Assembly: GCA_934229785.1 (NCBI GenBank)
Contig: CAKQEA010000001.1
Coordinates: 1-64,000, forward strand
Length of the DNA: 64,000 bases
Direction of reading: 5' to 3'
From: an uncultured Anaeroplasmataceae bacterium
GTDB taxonomy: Bacteria; Bacillota_I; Bacilli_A; Acholeplasmatales; Anaeroplasmataceae
Shown here: positions 1 through 9,451 of the stretch, piece by piece
Layout of the letters: every line of letters starts with the position of its first letter
Numbering within the stretch: position 1 is the first letter of the stretch
Position numbers and translations under genes: made by a program
The notes under the pieces: model-generated
The model's database searches: none
What the model was told of the DNA's origin: nothing
The model's input: only the letters and a program-made list of their open reading frames with translations

Positions 1-1
1 G

Positions 2-75
2 TAGCGCCGTATACGAGACCCGTACGTACGGTGCAATGGGAGGGACGAATTTTATTATTTTCTCTCTACCCTATT
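2..75 (+). mobile_element. 3' end of a group II intron (domains V and VI)
   Basis: Positions 4-11 pair with 27-34 (GCGCCGTA with TACGGTGC), enclosing a TACG/CGTA stem with an AGACC loop and a two-base CG bulge, which is the layout of group II intron domain V. The catalytic triad position reads CGC (5-7), as in some bacterial introns such as IIC types, instead of AGC. A second hairpin follows (38-45 with 63-71) with an unpaired A at 68, matching the domain VI branch-point adenosine seven to eight bases before a likely 3' splice site near 74-75. The reverse transcriptase and domains I-IV would lie left of the window. Confidence 0.8.
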
Positions 76-483
76 ATGAAAACATTTTCATCGAGGATAG
101 TTATATTTTTTTAGACTATGCATTAAATACTAAGAATTGTAAAAAAAATGTAATTTTTATGAAAAAAGATTAAAAATGTGTCGAATAAAATTTAGAAAAT
201 AAACTTTTTTTTATTAAAAATTTAAATAATTTAATGAATAAAAATAAAAATACGAATTATATTCACGAATACCATCCGTGAGTCATAATAGAACAAGGTA
301 GAACAAAATTAGCAAAAACTCATTTTTAAACAAAAAAAACACCATTTTTTTATTTTTTATTAATCAAAAGCATATTAATTTATGCACTTTTGAAATTTTA
401 TTCAAAAAAAGTTGTAGAATATTGTAATTATTTGTGATAAAATAAGATGGTCAATTATTTATTAATAATTTATGGAGGTAAAA
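76..483. other. Intergenic leader, mostly low-complexity AT
   Basis: No open frame with a credible start is seen. The stretch is dominated by A and T runs. A weak promoter candidate lies at 412-443 (TTGTAG, then GATAAAAT). GGAGG at 474-478 is the ribosome site for the lipoprotein gene starting at 484; the ATG at 472 overlaps it and is not the likely start. Confidence 0.5.
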
Positions 484-1680
484 ATGAAACATAAAAAGTG
501 TTTTTTTAGCTTATTATTATCATTTTTGTTTGTGCTTGCACTTGCAAGCTGTAGTAGTCAAACTGTTTCTGAAAGTGCAACTTCAGTGACATTTGATTTA
601 AATGGTGGAAAATATAAGAATAGCTTAGAAAAGGTTACATATAATTATAAAATTACTGAAGGTAGTGAATGTTTAATTAAGGATCCTGATTCATTTAAAG
701 GAACATCTAGTTCAACAATTGTTCCAAATGGAAATTATCATATCAAAGATTGGTTAATCGCAGGAGAAGATGGTAAAGCTACATCAACCGCATGGAACTT
801 TGATTCTGATAAAATCAAGTATGGTGATAAAATTACTTTAATTGCTAATTGGGTTCCTAATACAAAATATTTATTTAATATATATTATAAGGATGCATCA
901 GGTACTAAGTTAGAATTAACGTCATTAAGCGTTGATGCTGGTCAAGGTATTGATGCTTATTTATCTGATATTAATAAGGCGTGTAGAAATAAAAATATTA
1001 CTTTTTTAGGTCATTATTATGATGCAGAAGGTAATGAAATAGAATCAGGCAGTTTAGTTATGCCTGAAGAGTCTAATGTAGATGTTACTAAGGATGTTTA
1101 TATTTCATATATTGAAGGAAGATATATTTTAGTTGATGATTATAGTTCATTAAGCAAAGCCTTGGCATCAAGTACAAAGGATAATATTTATTTATTAAAT
1201 GATATTGACTGTGAAGGTCAAACACTTAAGCTAGGTTCAAATGGTGTTTTAAATAATCTAACTATAAAAGGAAATGGTTATACAATTAAGAATTTTATGG
1301 TTAATTATGATACAACAAGAACGTCAAAGGGAATTAAAGATTATAATGATGGTCAATCAAAAATTTTATCAATTGGTTTATTTAATACAATAACAAATTC
1401 AACAATTGAAAATGTTAAATTTGAAGATGCTATCATTGATGTTAATTATCGTACTGATATAAGTGTAAGTTTCTATTCAAATATTATTATATCTCCATTA
1501 ACATATGATATGACTAATTCTAACATTTTAAATGTTACAATTAGTGCTAAGTATAAGATTGGTAAGCTTCCAAGTAATATTAATGCTGATGGTATAATAA
1601 TTAATGAAAATTATAGTGTTACTGATCCTGTTCAATCTAAATTAGAAAATGTAAGTATATCTTTGACAAAAGAGGAATAA
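484..1680 (+). CDS. Secreted lipoprotein with InlB-type repeat-like start and beta-helix-like core
   Basis: The 398-residue product begins with a lipoprotein signal (lipobox LASC, Cys23), so it is probably anchored outside the membrane. After it comes a stretch like the Listeria-Bacteroides InlB B repeat (VTFDLNGGKY near residue 37), then a second similar module around 125-205. The C-terminal part contains stacked short beta motifs (LNNLTIKGNGYTIKNF) that resemble GLUG or right-handed beta-helix proteins. The start at 484 is chosen because GGAGG at 474-478 precedes it by five bases. It is 15 bp upstream of oppA and heads the operon. The ligand is unknown; a surface adhesin or substrate-capture role is inferred. 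Confidence 0.72.
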   Translation: MKHKKCFFSLLLSFLFVLALASCSSQTVSESATSVTFDLNGGKYKNSLEKVTYNYKITEGSECLIKDPDSFKGTSSSTIVPNGNYHIKDWLIAGEDGKATSTAWNFDSDKIKYGDKITLIANWVPNTKYLFNIYYKDASGTKLELTSLSVDAGQGIDAYLSDINKACRNKNITFLGHYYDAEGNEIESGSLVMPEESNVDVTKDVYISYIEGRYILVDDYSSLSKALASSTKDNIYLLNDIDCEGQTLKLGSNGVLNNLTIKGNGYTIKNFMVNYDTTRTSKGIKDYNDGQSKILSIGLFNTITNSTIENVKFEDAIIDVNYRTDISVSFYSNIIISPLTYDMTNSNILNVTISAKYKIGKLPSNINADGIIINENYSVTDPVQSKLENVSISLTKEE

Positions 1681-1695
1681 TTAGGAGGAATATTT

Positions 1696-4299
1696 ATGAA
1701 AAAGAATTTTATTAAAAAAGCTGCTTTATTTGGCTTAGCCTCAGTTGGCATTTTATCTATAGCTTCATGTAAGAAGAATAAGAAATTTGATGAAAATACA
1801 CCATTTACAATGGCTACACAAGATGTAGATAAGGTATTTAATCCATTCTTTACATCAAGTGTTAGTGATAGTAATGTTGTTGGTATGACCCAAATGGGTA
1901 TGCTAGGAAATGATGCAAGTGGTAATGTTACAACTGCTAAAACAGGTGCATCAGTTGTAGTTTATGATTATGAAATTAAATATGATAAAGATAGCGATAC
2001 ATCTACATATTCATTTGTATTAAGAAATGATATTAAATATTCAAATGGTACGCCATTAACAATTAAGGATGTATTATTCAATTTATATGTTTATCTAGAT
2101 CCTGTTTACACTGGTTCTGCAACATTATATTCAACTGATATTGTAGGATTAAAGAAGTATCGTACTCAGGAGGAATCAGAAACTGAGCAGGATAGCTACA
2201 AGAAGAAGTTTGAGCTTGCTGCACAATCTAGAATTGATACCCTAGCTTCATATGCAGATAGAATTATTAATAAAGATTTTAGAAATGAAGATTTTTATGG
2301 TAATACTAATTTATTTAAGGAAAAGTTACAAACTTATGTTAAAAAAGAAACTGCAACAGAACATTTAGTTGAAGATTTTGAAAAAGCAGTAGAATTATTT
2401 ACTGAAGAAATTGATACAGATTTCAACAATGCTAAGGGTTCATATGAAGATATGAAGTTCTATGATAAAAACGGAAAAGAATATAAAAATGTTTTAAATA
2501 GTGATGTTGAAGTGTTCTTATATAATGAAGGTGTTATTACATGGAACAAAAACTATGATTATAATGGTAATGGTAGACTTGAAGCTGAAGCAGATTTAGA
2601 TGAATTAAAATCTATGACTGAGGCTGAAGCAAAAACTTATGTAATTAATAAGAATATGCCTACAAATCTTGCAACTATTATTTATTACTGGCAAACAGCT
2701 ACAAATTTATCAGAATTCATTACTAACTCAGAAATGGAAGCTTCTATTTCAAATAGTGAATTAAGATTTTCATCAATTGATGGTATTAAATTTGCAAATA
2801 GAACTCAAGCTGTTACTGTAAATGGGGTTGAATATCAAGCTCCTACATATGCTGCTGATGGTAGTGCAGAAAATAGTAATGAGGTATTATCTGTTACTAT
2901 TAATGGTGTAGACCCTAAGGCTATTTGGAACTTTGCATTTGCTGTAGCACCTATGTATTACTATTCAAATTCAGAAGAAATTTCTAAATTTGATTATGAA
3001 AGCCATTTTGGTATTAAATATGGTTCTCAAACATTTAGAGATAATGTAATTAAAGATAAGGATAAGCTTCAATTACCTATGGGTGCTGGTGCATATCAGG
3101 TTTCTAACGGTGATGGTTCTACTGAAAATGTAACTGCAAGCTCATTCTTTGATGGAACAACTATTCACTTTACAAGAAATGATTATTTCAAGGATGCTCA
3201 AACTGGTGAGGCTGCAAAGATTAAAAATATATTCATGCGAGTTGTACCTACTAATGGCTACCTTGATTCATTATACACAAATCAAGTTGATTACTGTGAA
3301 CCTAATGCTAAGCCTGAAACTGTTACAGAATTAAATGGTCAAAAGAGCAAAGGTTATAATTTTAAAGAGGTTAGCACAGCTGGTTATGGTTATATTGGTA
3401 TTAATGCTGGTAAGGTAAAGAATTTATATGTAAGACAAGCAATTATGCATGCAATTAATGTTGAAGATATTTCTGGTTACTATGGTTCTTCAGCTGATAC
3501 TATTTATCGTTCAATGTCAAAGAATAGCTGGGCTTATCCAAAAAATGCTACTGCATATTATCCATGTATTACTCAAAATATCCCTGCTGATCTAGATAAT
3601 GTTTCTCCAGCATATGCTGATTATGTAACAGAGCATCATTCAAATAAGATTGGTAAGGAAGCAATGACTATAGAAGAACAAATTGCTTTTATTAAATATT
3701 TAGTTCATGATTTAGGCGGTATTGAAGAAAATAATGGTTCATTTGCTGGCTTAAATTATGTATTCTCTATTGCTGGTGCAAGTGAAGACCACCCAGCATT
3801 TACACCACTATCACGTGCAAGTGAATTATTAAATAAGGCTGGCTTCCAAACTTCTGTATTTAAGGATGCTAATGCCCTATCAAAGTTAAATAATGGTGAA
3901 TTAGCTGTTTGGGCTGCTGCTTGGAGCTCTACAATTGACCCAGATATGTATCAGGTATATCATAAGGATTCAAATGCATCTTCTGTTAAAAACTGGGGTT
4001 ATCCAGAAATTTTAAGAAATGTTGGCGGCCAATATGATACTGAAAATGAAATATTAGAGGAATTATCTGAATTAATTGAAGAAGGTAGATCTGTTACTGA
4101 TCAGAAGGACCGTGCACCAATTTATGCTCGTGCCTTAGATAAGGTTATGGAACTTGCTGTTGAATTACCAACATATCAAAGAACTGACCTTTGCGTTTAT
4201 AATTCAAATAAGGTTGACGAAAGTACATTTGTTCAAAATCCTACTGCTTATATGGGATTAACAAACAGATTATGGACAGTTTGTTTAAGAGAACAATAA
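1696..4299 (+). CDS. oppA: Oligopeptide ABC transporter substrate-binding lipoprotein
   Basis: Family 5 extracellular solute-binding protein, anchored by a lipobox (IASC, Cys25). It captures peptides outside the cell and delivers them to OppBC. The family pattern is visible in FVLRNDIKYSNGTPLTIKDV (about residues 104-123), the GYIGINAGKVKNLYVRQAIMHAIN block, and the late segment about 735-765 with WSSTIDPD. At 867 residues it is much longer than a usual OppA of about 550. The excess lies mainly in a charged stretch around residues 155-330 rich in Glu, Lys and Asn. AGGAGG sits six to eleven bases before the ATG. Gene order oppA-B-C-D-F supports the call. The actual ligand could be another peptide-like solute. 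Confidence 0.9.
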   Translation: MKKNFIKKAALFGLASVGILSIASCKKNKKFDENTPFTMATQDVDKVFNPFFTSSVSDSNVVGMTQMGMLGNDASGNVTTAKTGASVVVYDYEIKYDKDSDTSTYSFVLRNDIKYSNGTPLTIKDVLFNLYVYLDPVYTGSATLYSTDIVGLKKYRTQEESETEQDSYKKKFELAAQSRIDTLASYADRIINKDFRNEDFYGNTNLFKEKLQTYVKKETATEHLVEDFEKAVELFTEEIDTDFNNAKGSYEDMKFYDKNGKEYKNVLNSDVEVFLYNEGVITWNKNYDYNGNGRLEAEADLDELKSMTEAEAKTYVINKNMPTNLATIIYYWQTATNLSEFITNSEMEASISNSELRFSSIDGIKFANRTQAVTVNGVEYQAPTYAADGSAENSNEVLSVTINGVDPKAIWNFAFAVAPMYYYSNSEEISKFDYESHFGIKYGSQTFRDNVIKDKDKLQLPMGAGAYQVSNGDGSTENVTASSFFDGTTIHFTRNDYFKDAQTGEAAKIKNIFMRVVPTNGYLDSLYTNQVDYCEPNAKPETVTELNGQKSKGYNFKEVSTAGYGYIGINAGKVKNLYVRQAIMHAINVEDISGYYGSSADTIYRSMSKNSWAYPKNATAYYPCITQNIPADLDNVSPAYADYVTEHHSNKIGKEAMTIEEQIAFIKYLVHDLGGIEENNGSFAGLNYVFSIAGASEDHPAFTPLSRASELLNKAGFQTSVFKDANALSKLNNGELAVWAAAWSSTIDPDMYQVYHKDSNASSVKNWGYPEILRNVGGQYDTENEILEELSELIEEGRSVTDQKDRAPIYARALDKVMELAVELPTYQRTDLCVYNSNKVDESTFVQNPTAYMGLTNRLWTVCLREQ

Positions 4300-4319
4300 A
4301 ATAAAAAGCTTAATGAAAG

Positions 4320-4345
4320 TGGCTATTGATGTGATAGCCATTTTT
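4320..4345 (+). terminator. Hairpin between oppA and oppB, possible partial terminator
   Basis: TGGCTAT at 4320-4326 pairs with ATAGCCA at 4334-4340 around a seven-base loop, followed by TTTTT. It lies inside the operon just after the binding-protein gene. Such hairpins commonly lower read-through, so that the binding protein is made in excess over the membrane parts; that role is inferred. Confidence 0.6.
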
Positions 4346-4361
4346 GTCAAGAGGAGGAATT

Positions 4362-5777
4362 ATGTTTAAATATATACTAAAACGTTTAGGAATATCAGTA
4401 ATTATATTATTTGGTGTTTCAATAATTTTATATTCATTAGTACGTATGATGCCTGCTGACTATATTACTCAAAAGTTCTCTTCACAGGTTGCTCAGGGAT
4501 CTATGTCACTAGATGATATTGATAACTTTAAAAAATTATATGGTTTATATAATCCAGAGGCCGAAATCAGAATTAAGGTTGATGGATATGATAGTGAATT
4601 TGCTCATGATGTTACTATTAGTAACTATGAGTCACAAAGTAATGATGTAGCATCATTTGAGGCTTTACTTGTTAATAATAGCAAGGAATGTACATTTAAG
4701 GCAGATGGTTATAGATTAAAGCTTTCTGCACCAAGTGATACTGAAAGCTATACATTCTCATTACAAGAGGTTAAGGTTGAAGTTGTTGAAGAAAAAGATG
4801 ATGCTGGTAATGTTACTTCAACTCATAATAGAGATGTAGTTACAGAAGTTAAGCATGGTACATTTACTGCGACTATGGGTGAAAATGGACCTCAAATTGT
4901 TTTAACTACTCATACTGGTGATGTGTTAAAATCTTCTACAACTTTTCATAAGTTTGGTTTCTTTTCTAGAACAGGAACTATGTTAGGTGGTTATTTTACT
5001 TGGTTAGGTAATTTATGTAAGGGTGATTTAGGAAGATCATGGAAATATGAGGATGATGTTTCTAAGGTTATTACTGATAATATGTGGATTTCTTTTGCTA
5101 TTGCAGTAGTTGCAACTATTTTACAGTTCTTAATTGCAATACCTCTTGGTATTACAAGTGCAACACATCAATATTCAGCAAGAGATTATGTTGTTACAGT
5201 ATTGACAATGATTGGTATTTCGCTTCCAACTTATTTCTTTGCTGCAATATTAATTAAATTATTTGCAGTTAATTTAGGATGGTTCCCATCATCTGGTTTA
5301 AATTCATCAGTTATTTTTGATAGTACATTTTTAGGACAATTATCTAAGTTTGGTGATACATTACATCACTTAGTACTTCCTATTTTCTGTACAGTTTTCT
5401 TATCAATTGGTGGATTGATGCGTTATACTAGAACTAATATGCTTGAAGTTTTATCTGCTGATTATATTCGTACTGCTCGTGCAAAGGGATTATCAGAAAA
5501 GAAGGTAATTTATAAGCATGCATTTAGAAATACTTTAATTCCGCTTGTAACATTACTTGCTGGTATTCTACCATCTTTATTTGGTGGTATGATGATTACT
5601 GAGCAGGTATTTGGTATACCTGGAATTGGACAAAAGGCATATAATGCATTAATGGCTGCAGATATTCCTTTTGTTATGGGGTATAATATGTTCTTAGCTG
5701 TTCTATCAGTTCTTGGAACTTTATTATCTGATATTATGTATTCTGTTGTTGACCCTCGTGTTAAACTTGGAAAGTAG
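4362..5777 (+). CDS. oppB: Oligopeptide ABC transporter permease OppB with large extracellular insert
   Basis: Inner permease of the peptide importer, 471 residues against about 310-340 normally. The N-terminus (FKYILKRLGISVIILFGVS) is the first membrane helix. The typical KLYGLYNP motif near residue 64 is followed by about 135 extra, beta-rich, polar residues before the family resumes at YFTWLGNLCKGDLGRS. The binding-protein-dependent transport signature is seen in LSADYIRTARAKGLSEKKV, followed by the EQVFGIPGIGQ block. The extra part should face outside. Start 4362 follows AGGAGG by five bases; the TTG at 4344 lies upstream of that site and is not used. Confidence 0.92.
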   Translation: MFKYILKRLGISVIILFGVSIILYSLVRMMPADYITQKFSSQVAQGSMSLDDIDNFKKLYGLYNPEAEIRIKVDGYDSEFAHDVTISNYESQSNDVASFEALLVNNSKECTFKADGYRLKLSAPSDTESYTFSLQEVKVEVVEEKDDAGNVTSTHNRDVVTEVKHGTFTATMGENGPQIVLTTHTGDVLKSSTTFHKFGFFSRTGTMLGGYFTWLGNLCKGDLGRSWKYEDDVSKVITDNMWISFAIAVVATILQFLIAIPLGITSATHQYSARDYVVTVLTMIGISLPTYFFAAILIKLFAVNLGWFPSSGLNSSVIFDSTFLGQLSKFGDTLHHLVLPIFCTVFLSIGGLMRYTRTNMLEVLSADYIRTARAKGLSEKKVIYKHAFRNTLIPLVTLLAGILPSLFGGMMITEQVFGIPGIGQKAYNALMAADIPFVMGYNMFLAVLSVLGTLLSDIMYSVVDPRVKLGK

Positions 5778-5787
5778 GTGATTATTA

Positions 5788-6864
5788 GTGGAAAATACAA
5801 ATATTGAAACTTCAAATGAAATTGAGGAAATTAAAAATTTAAATAACTCTAATAATGACCAAAATAACGATGAAGAAGAGGTTAAGGAGACTTTTAAACA
5901 AACAAGTCCAATCCGTTTGATTTTAAGAAGATTCTTTAGATCAAAATTATCTATTGTTGGATTATGTATGATAGTGTTCTTATTCTTATTTAGCTTTTTA
6001 GGACCTTTATTTTCACCATATGGTGAAAGCCAGTGGGATACATCACCATCTTATTCATATACATATGATTACGATCAAATTACTGATGCGAATGGTAATC
6101 CTATTGAAATTGAAGAGGTGGTTACTAATGTATCAAGCCTTAATAAATATGCAGATCCATCATGGAGTCATTGGTTAGGTACTGATGATCAATCATTTGA
6201 TGTTTTTACAAGATTAATGTATGGTGGTCGAATTTCCTTAACAATTGGTTTTATTGTTGTTATTTTAGAAACAATTATTGGTATTCTTTTAGGTGGCTTA
6301 GCTGGTTATTTTGGTGGCTGGGTAGATAATGTAATAATGCGTATTGTTGATATCTTTAACTGTATTCCAACTTTACCAATATTGATGATTGCTTCATCAG
6401 TTATTGATTCATGGGGATTATCAGCCGATCAAAGAATTTATGTATTAATGGTATTTATAACCTTATTTAGTTGGAGTGGTACAGCTCGTATTGTTCGTGG
6501 TCAAATATTATATTTACGCGAGCAAGAATATATTACAGCAACAGAGGTTATGGGCCTTCCAACTTGGAGAAGAATTTTTAAGCATTTAATTCCTAATGTC
6601 ATGCCTCAATTAATTGTTTCAATGACATTAGGCCTAGGTAGTGTTATTCTTTATGAATCAACATTATCATATTTAGGATTGGGTGTACAAGCACCTAAGG
6701 CTGCATGGGGTACAATGATTGCTTTAGCAAATGATAGATTAGTGTTACAATATCATGTTAATGTATGGCTTCCTGCTGGTATTATGATTGTTCTTGCTGT
6801 TTTAGGCTTTAACTTTGTTGGTGATGGCTTAAGAGATGCTATGGATCCTAAGGCAAAGAAGTAG
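5788..6864 (+). CDS. oppC: Oligopeptide ABC transporter permease OppC
   Basis: Second permease of the importer, 358 residues. An acidic, Asn-rich cytoplasmic N-terminus (about 40 residues) precedes the OppC_N-type segment SPIRLILRRFFRSKLSIVG. HWLGTDDQSFDVFTRLMYGGRISL is the family hallmark ahead of the transport domain, and the EAA-like loop is YITATEVMGLPTWRRIFKHL. About 40 polar residues are inserted between helix 1 and the GTD motif, echoing the larger insert in OppB. It starts with GTG at 5788, seven bases after AGGTG, which overlaps the oppB stop region, so translation is probably coupled. Confidence 0.92.
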   Translation: MENTNIETSNEIEEIKNLNNSNNDQNNDEEEVKETFKQTSPIRLILRRFFRSKLSIVGLCMIVFLFLFSFLGPLFSPYGESQWDTSPSYSYTYDYDQITDANGNPIEIEEVVTNVSSLNKYADPSWSHWLGTDDQSFDVFTRLMYGGRISLTIGFIVVILETIIGILLGGLAGYFGGWVDNVIMRIVDIFNCIPTLPILMIASSVIDSWGLSADQRIYVLMVFITLFSWSGTARIVRGQILYLREQEYITATEVMGLPTWRRIFKHLIPNVMPQLIVSMTLGLGSVILYESTLSYLGLGVQAPKAAWGTMIALANDRLVLQYHVNVWLPAGIMIVLAVLGFNFVGDGLRDAMDPKAKK

Positions 6865-6874
6865 GAGGTATATT

Positions 6875-8041
6875 ATGGCAGAAAAGAAAAATACTAATTA
6901 TCTTTCTCGTAGTGAAAGTAAAAATATTTTGAAATATAATATAAAAATGATGAAATATTACGAGAAGGAAAAAAGAAGAAAAAAAGATCCTTCAGAATAT
7001 ACAACTATTATGAGGGATGAAAATAATATTATTGAATTAGATAATCTTGAAACCTGCTTTTATACCGATAATGGTACAGTAATGTCAGTTAACAAGGTAT
7101 CGTTTGATATTCCTAAAAATAAAATTGTTGGTGTTGTTGGTGAATCAGGATGCGGAAAAAGTGTTACATCTTTATCAATTATGCAGCTTGTTCAAGCACC
7201 ACAAGGACAAATTGTTGGTGGTGAAATTAGATATAATAAGGAATCTCTTGGCTATGATGAAAATGGTAAGAAGATTTGTTATAATATCGCTAAAATGCCA
7301 ACTGAAGAATTATATAATATTCGTGGAAATGATATTGCGATGATTTTCCAGGAGCCAATGACAAGCTTGAATCCAGTTTTTACAATTGGTAATCAGCTTG
7401 ATGAGGTTTCTTTTATTCATAATAAGGGGATTACAAAGGAACAAGCGAAGGCATTTTCGATTGAAATGCTTGTTAAGGTTGGAATTTCAATGCCTGAGCG
7501 CGTTTATAATTCCTATCCGCATGAGCTTTCAGGTGGTATGCGTCAGCGTGTTATGATTGCGATGGCATTATGTGGAAATCCAAAGCTAATTATTGCTGAT
7601 GAGCCTACTACAGCGCTTGATGTTACAATTCAAGCTCAAATTCTTGAACTATTAAAGAAGGTTCAAAAGGATACAAATTGTTCAATTATGCTTATTACTC
7701 ATGATCTTGGTGTTATTGCTGAAATGGCAGATGAGGTTGTTGTAATGTATGCTGGTAGAGTAATTGAACGTGGTACAGTTAGTGAGATTTTCCATAATCC
7801 ACTTCATCCATATACAATTGGATTACAAAAATCAAAACCACTTATTACTTCTAATTCAAATGAGCCATTATATTCAATTCCTGGTTCAGTTCCAAGTCCA
7901 ATTAACTTACCAGATAATTGTTTCTTTAGAGGAAGATGTAATAAGTGTATAAAGAAATGTGAGGGTAAATATCCAACTTTTATGAAGGTTAGTGACACTC
8001 ATTATGTTTCATGCTATTTATATGACGAGGAGGAAAAGTAA
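6875..8041 (+). CDS. oppD: Oligopeptide ABC transporter ATP-binding protein OppD
   Basis: One of two ATPases driving the importer on the cytoplasmic face, 388 residues. Walker A GESGCGKS is at residues 89-96, the ABC signature LSGGMRQRV starts near 218, Walker B IIADEPTTALD follows near 241, and the H-loop is LITHDLG. The C-terminal oligopeptide/dipeptide transporter region carries four Cys (CFFRGRCNKCIKKC), the position of an iron-sulfur site in related OppD/DppD proteins. A charged N-terminal extension of about 45 residues precedes the ABC fold. Start 6875 follows AGGAGG by six bases. It overlaps oppF by one base. Confidence 0.94.
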   Translation: MAEKKNTNYLSRSESKNILKYNIKMMKYYEKEKRRKKDPSEYTTIMRDENNIIELDNLETCFYTDNGTVMSVNKVSFDIPKNKIVGVVGESGCGKSVTSLSIMQLVQAPQGQIVGGEIRYNKESLGYDENGKKICYNIAKMPTEELYNIRGNDIAMIFQEPMTSLNPVFTIGNQLDEVSFIHNKGITKEQAKAFSIEMLVKVGISMPERVYNSYPHELSGGMRQRVMIAMALCGNPKLIIADEPTTALDVTIQAQILELLKKVQKDTNCSIMLITHDLGVIAEMADEVVVMYAGRVIERGTVSEIFHNPLHPYTIGLQKSKPLITSNSNEPLYSIPGSVPSPINLPDNCFFRGRCNKCIKKCEGKYPTFMKVSDTHYVSCYLYDEEEK

Positions 8042-9210
8042 TGCAAGATAATAAACAAGTCGTTGAAGATAAAATAGTTAATGAAAAAATAGACGATTTA
8101 TCAACTTATACTCCTGATCCAAATAAAATATTAGAGGTTAAGAATTTAAAGAAGTACTTCCCTTTAAATCCTAATTTCTTTGGTAAACCACAAACCTATT
8201 TAAGAGCTGTAGATAATGTATCTTTTTCAGTTGAAAAAGGAAAAACTATTGGTGTTGTAGGTGAATCAGGCTGTGGTAAAACAACATTAGGTCGTACCAT
8301 TTTAAAGCTTTATGATGCTGATGGTGGTAAGATTTATTTTGAAGGAAAGGACTTAACTGAAATTAAGCGTAAGAATATGAATGCACTTCGTGTTGATATT
8401 CAGCTTATTTTCCAAGATCCTTATTCTTCACTTCCTCCAAGAATGACTGTTGGAGAAATTATTAGTGAGGCTGTAAAGGTACATAAAATTGTACCTAAGG
8501 ATGAGGTAGAAGATTATGTAATGTCTATTATGAAGCAATGTGGACTTCAGCCAAGCTATTATGATAGATATCCACATGAGTTCTCAGGTGGACAAAGACA
8601 AAGAATTTGTATTGCAAGAGCTTTAGCAGTTAAGCCTAAGCTTGTAATTTGTGATGAGCCTGTCAGTGCACTAGATGTTTCTATTCAGGCCCAAATTATT
8701 AATCTTTTAAAGCAGTTACAAAATGAAATGGGACTTACTTATGTATTCATTTCTCATGATTTGTCTGTAGTTAAATATATTACTGATCAGATTTTAGTTA
8801 TGTATTTAGGTAATATGATGGAGTATGGTGATACTGATGAAATATTTGATAATCCACTTCATCCATATACAAAGGCATTGTTTAGTGCAGTTCCTGTACC
8901 AAATCCAGACTATAAGATGAATCGTATTATTCTTTCTGGTGATATTCCATCTCCAGCAAATCCTCCAAAGGGATGTAAATTCCATACTCGTTGTAGTGAA
9001 TGTAAGAGTGTATGTAAGATTTTAGAGCCTGTTTATAAAGAGGTTTCAAAAAATCATTTTGTTAGCTGTCATTTATATAATGAGGATATTATGAATAATT
9101 TATCAAAATATGATGATATGCTTGTACAAATGGAAGCTGAAGAAAAGGCTAAACAAGCTGCCATTGAGGCTAAAAAGCATAAGAACAAAAAGTCAAATGA
9201 AGAAAAATAA
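8041..9210 (+). CDS. oppF: Oligopeptide ABC transporter ATP-binding protein OppF
   Basis: Partner ATPase of OppD, 389 residues. Walker A GESGCGKT is at 74-81, the Q-loop is FQDPYSSLPPRMTVGEI, the signature is FSGGQRQRI, Walker B is VICDEPVSALD and the H-loop is ISHDLS. The C-terminal Cys cluster (CKFHTRCSECKSVC) mirrors OppD. The last about 35 residues are a Lys/Glu/Ala-rich tail beyond the normal end. Its ATG shares one base with the oppD stop (TAATG), with GAGGAGG just upstream in oppD. LPPRMTVGEII is typical of OppF as opposed to OppD. Confidence 0.94.
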   Translation: MQDNKQVVEDKIVNEKIDDLSTYTPDPNKILEVKNLKKYFPLNPNFFGKPQTYLRAVDNVSFSVEKGKTIGVVGESGCGKTTLGRTILKLYDADGGKIYFEGKDLTEIKRKNMNALRVDIQLIFQDPYSSLPPRMTVGEIISEAVKVHKIVPKDEVEDYVMSIMKQCGLQPSYYDRYPHEFSGGQRQRICIARALAVKPKLVICDEPVSALDVSIQAQIINLLKQLQNEMGLTYVFISHDLSVVKYITDQILVMYLGNMMEYGDTDEIFDNPLHPYTKALFSAVPVPNPDYKMNRIILSGDIPSPANPPKGCKFHTRCSECKSVCKILEPVYKEVSKNHFVSCHLYNEDIMNNLSKYDDMLVQMEAEEKAKQAAIEAKKHKNKKSNEEK

Positions 9211-9436
9211 TAAAGAAAAAAAGGAAAGATTTGAAGATGATGGAAGAACCATCTACAATATGGATGTAGATGGTATGCCTCATCGAGTTAAGCATAGTGG
9301 AAATGGAGTTAGCTTAACTAGAAAGGAAAAAAAAGCAGCAATTATTGCTGCATTGCTTCATTATATGCCAATTGTATTTTTAGTCATAGTTTGTTTTGGG
9401 GTAGCTATGCTTCTTATATATTTTTGGTTGAAATGA
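9197..9436 (+). CDS. Small single-pass membrane protein, function unknown
   Basis: A 79-residue protein: a highly charged N-terminus (KKNNKEKKERFEDDGRTIY), a central NMDVDGMPHRVKHSG stretch, and one hydrophobic helix at the C-terminus (about residues 52-77) ending FWLK. It overlaps the last 14 bases of oppF in another frame. The start at 9197 is inferred from the overlap, as no strong ribosome site is visible. It is followed after 15 bp by the protease gene. Position within the peptide operon suggests a role at the membrane with the importer or protease, but no family is recognised. Confidence 0.6.
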   Translation: MKKNNKEKKERFEDDGRTIYNMDVDGMPHRVKHSGNGVSLTRKEKKAAIIAALLHYMPIVFLVIVCFGVAMLLIYFWLK

Positions 9437-9451
9437 TGAAAGGAGAAAAAT

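Noticed and set aside
5510..5815. Minus-strand open frame opposite oppB/oppC
   Set aside because: It is a shadow of the real genes, without ribosome site or recognisable domains.
7104..7343. Open frame inside oppD in another frame
   Set aside because: It overlaps the Walker A region of a clear ABC ATPase and has no independent support.
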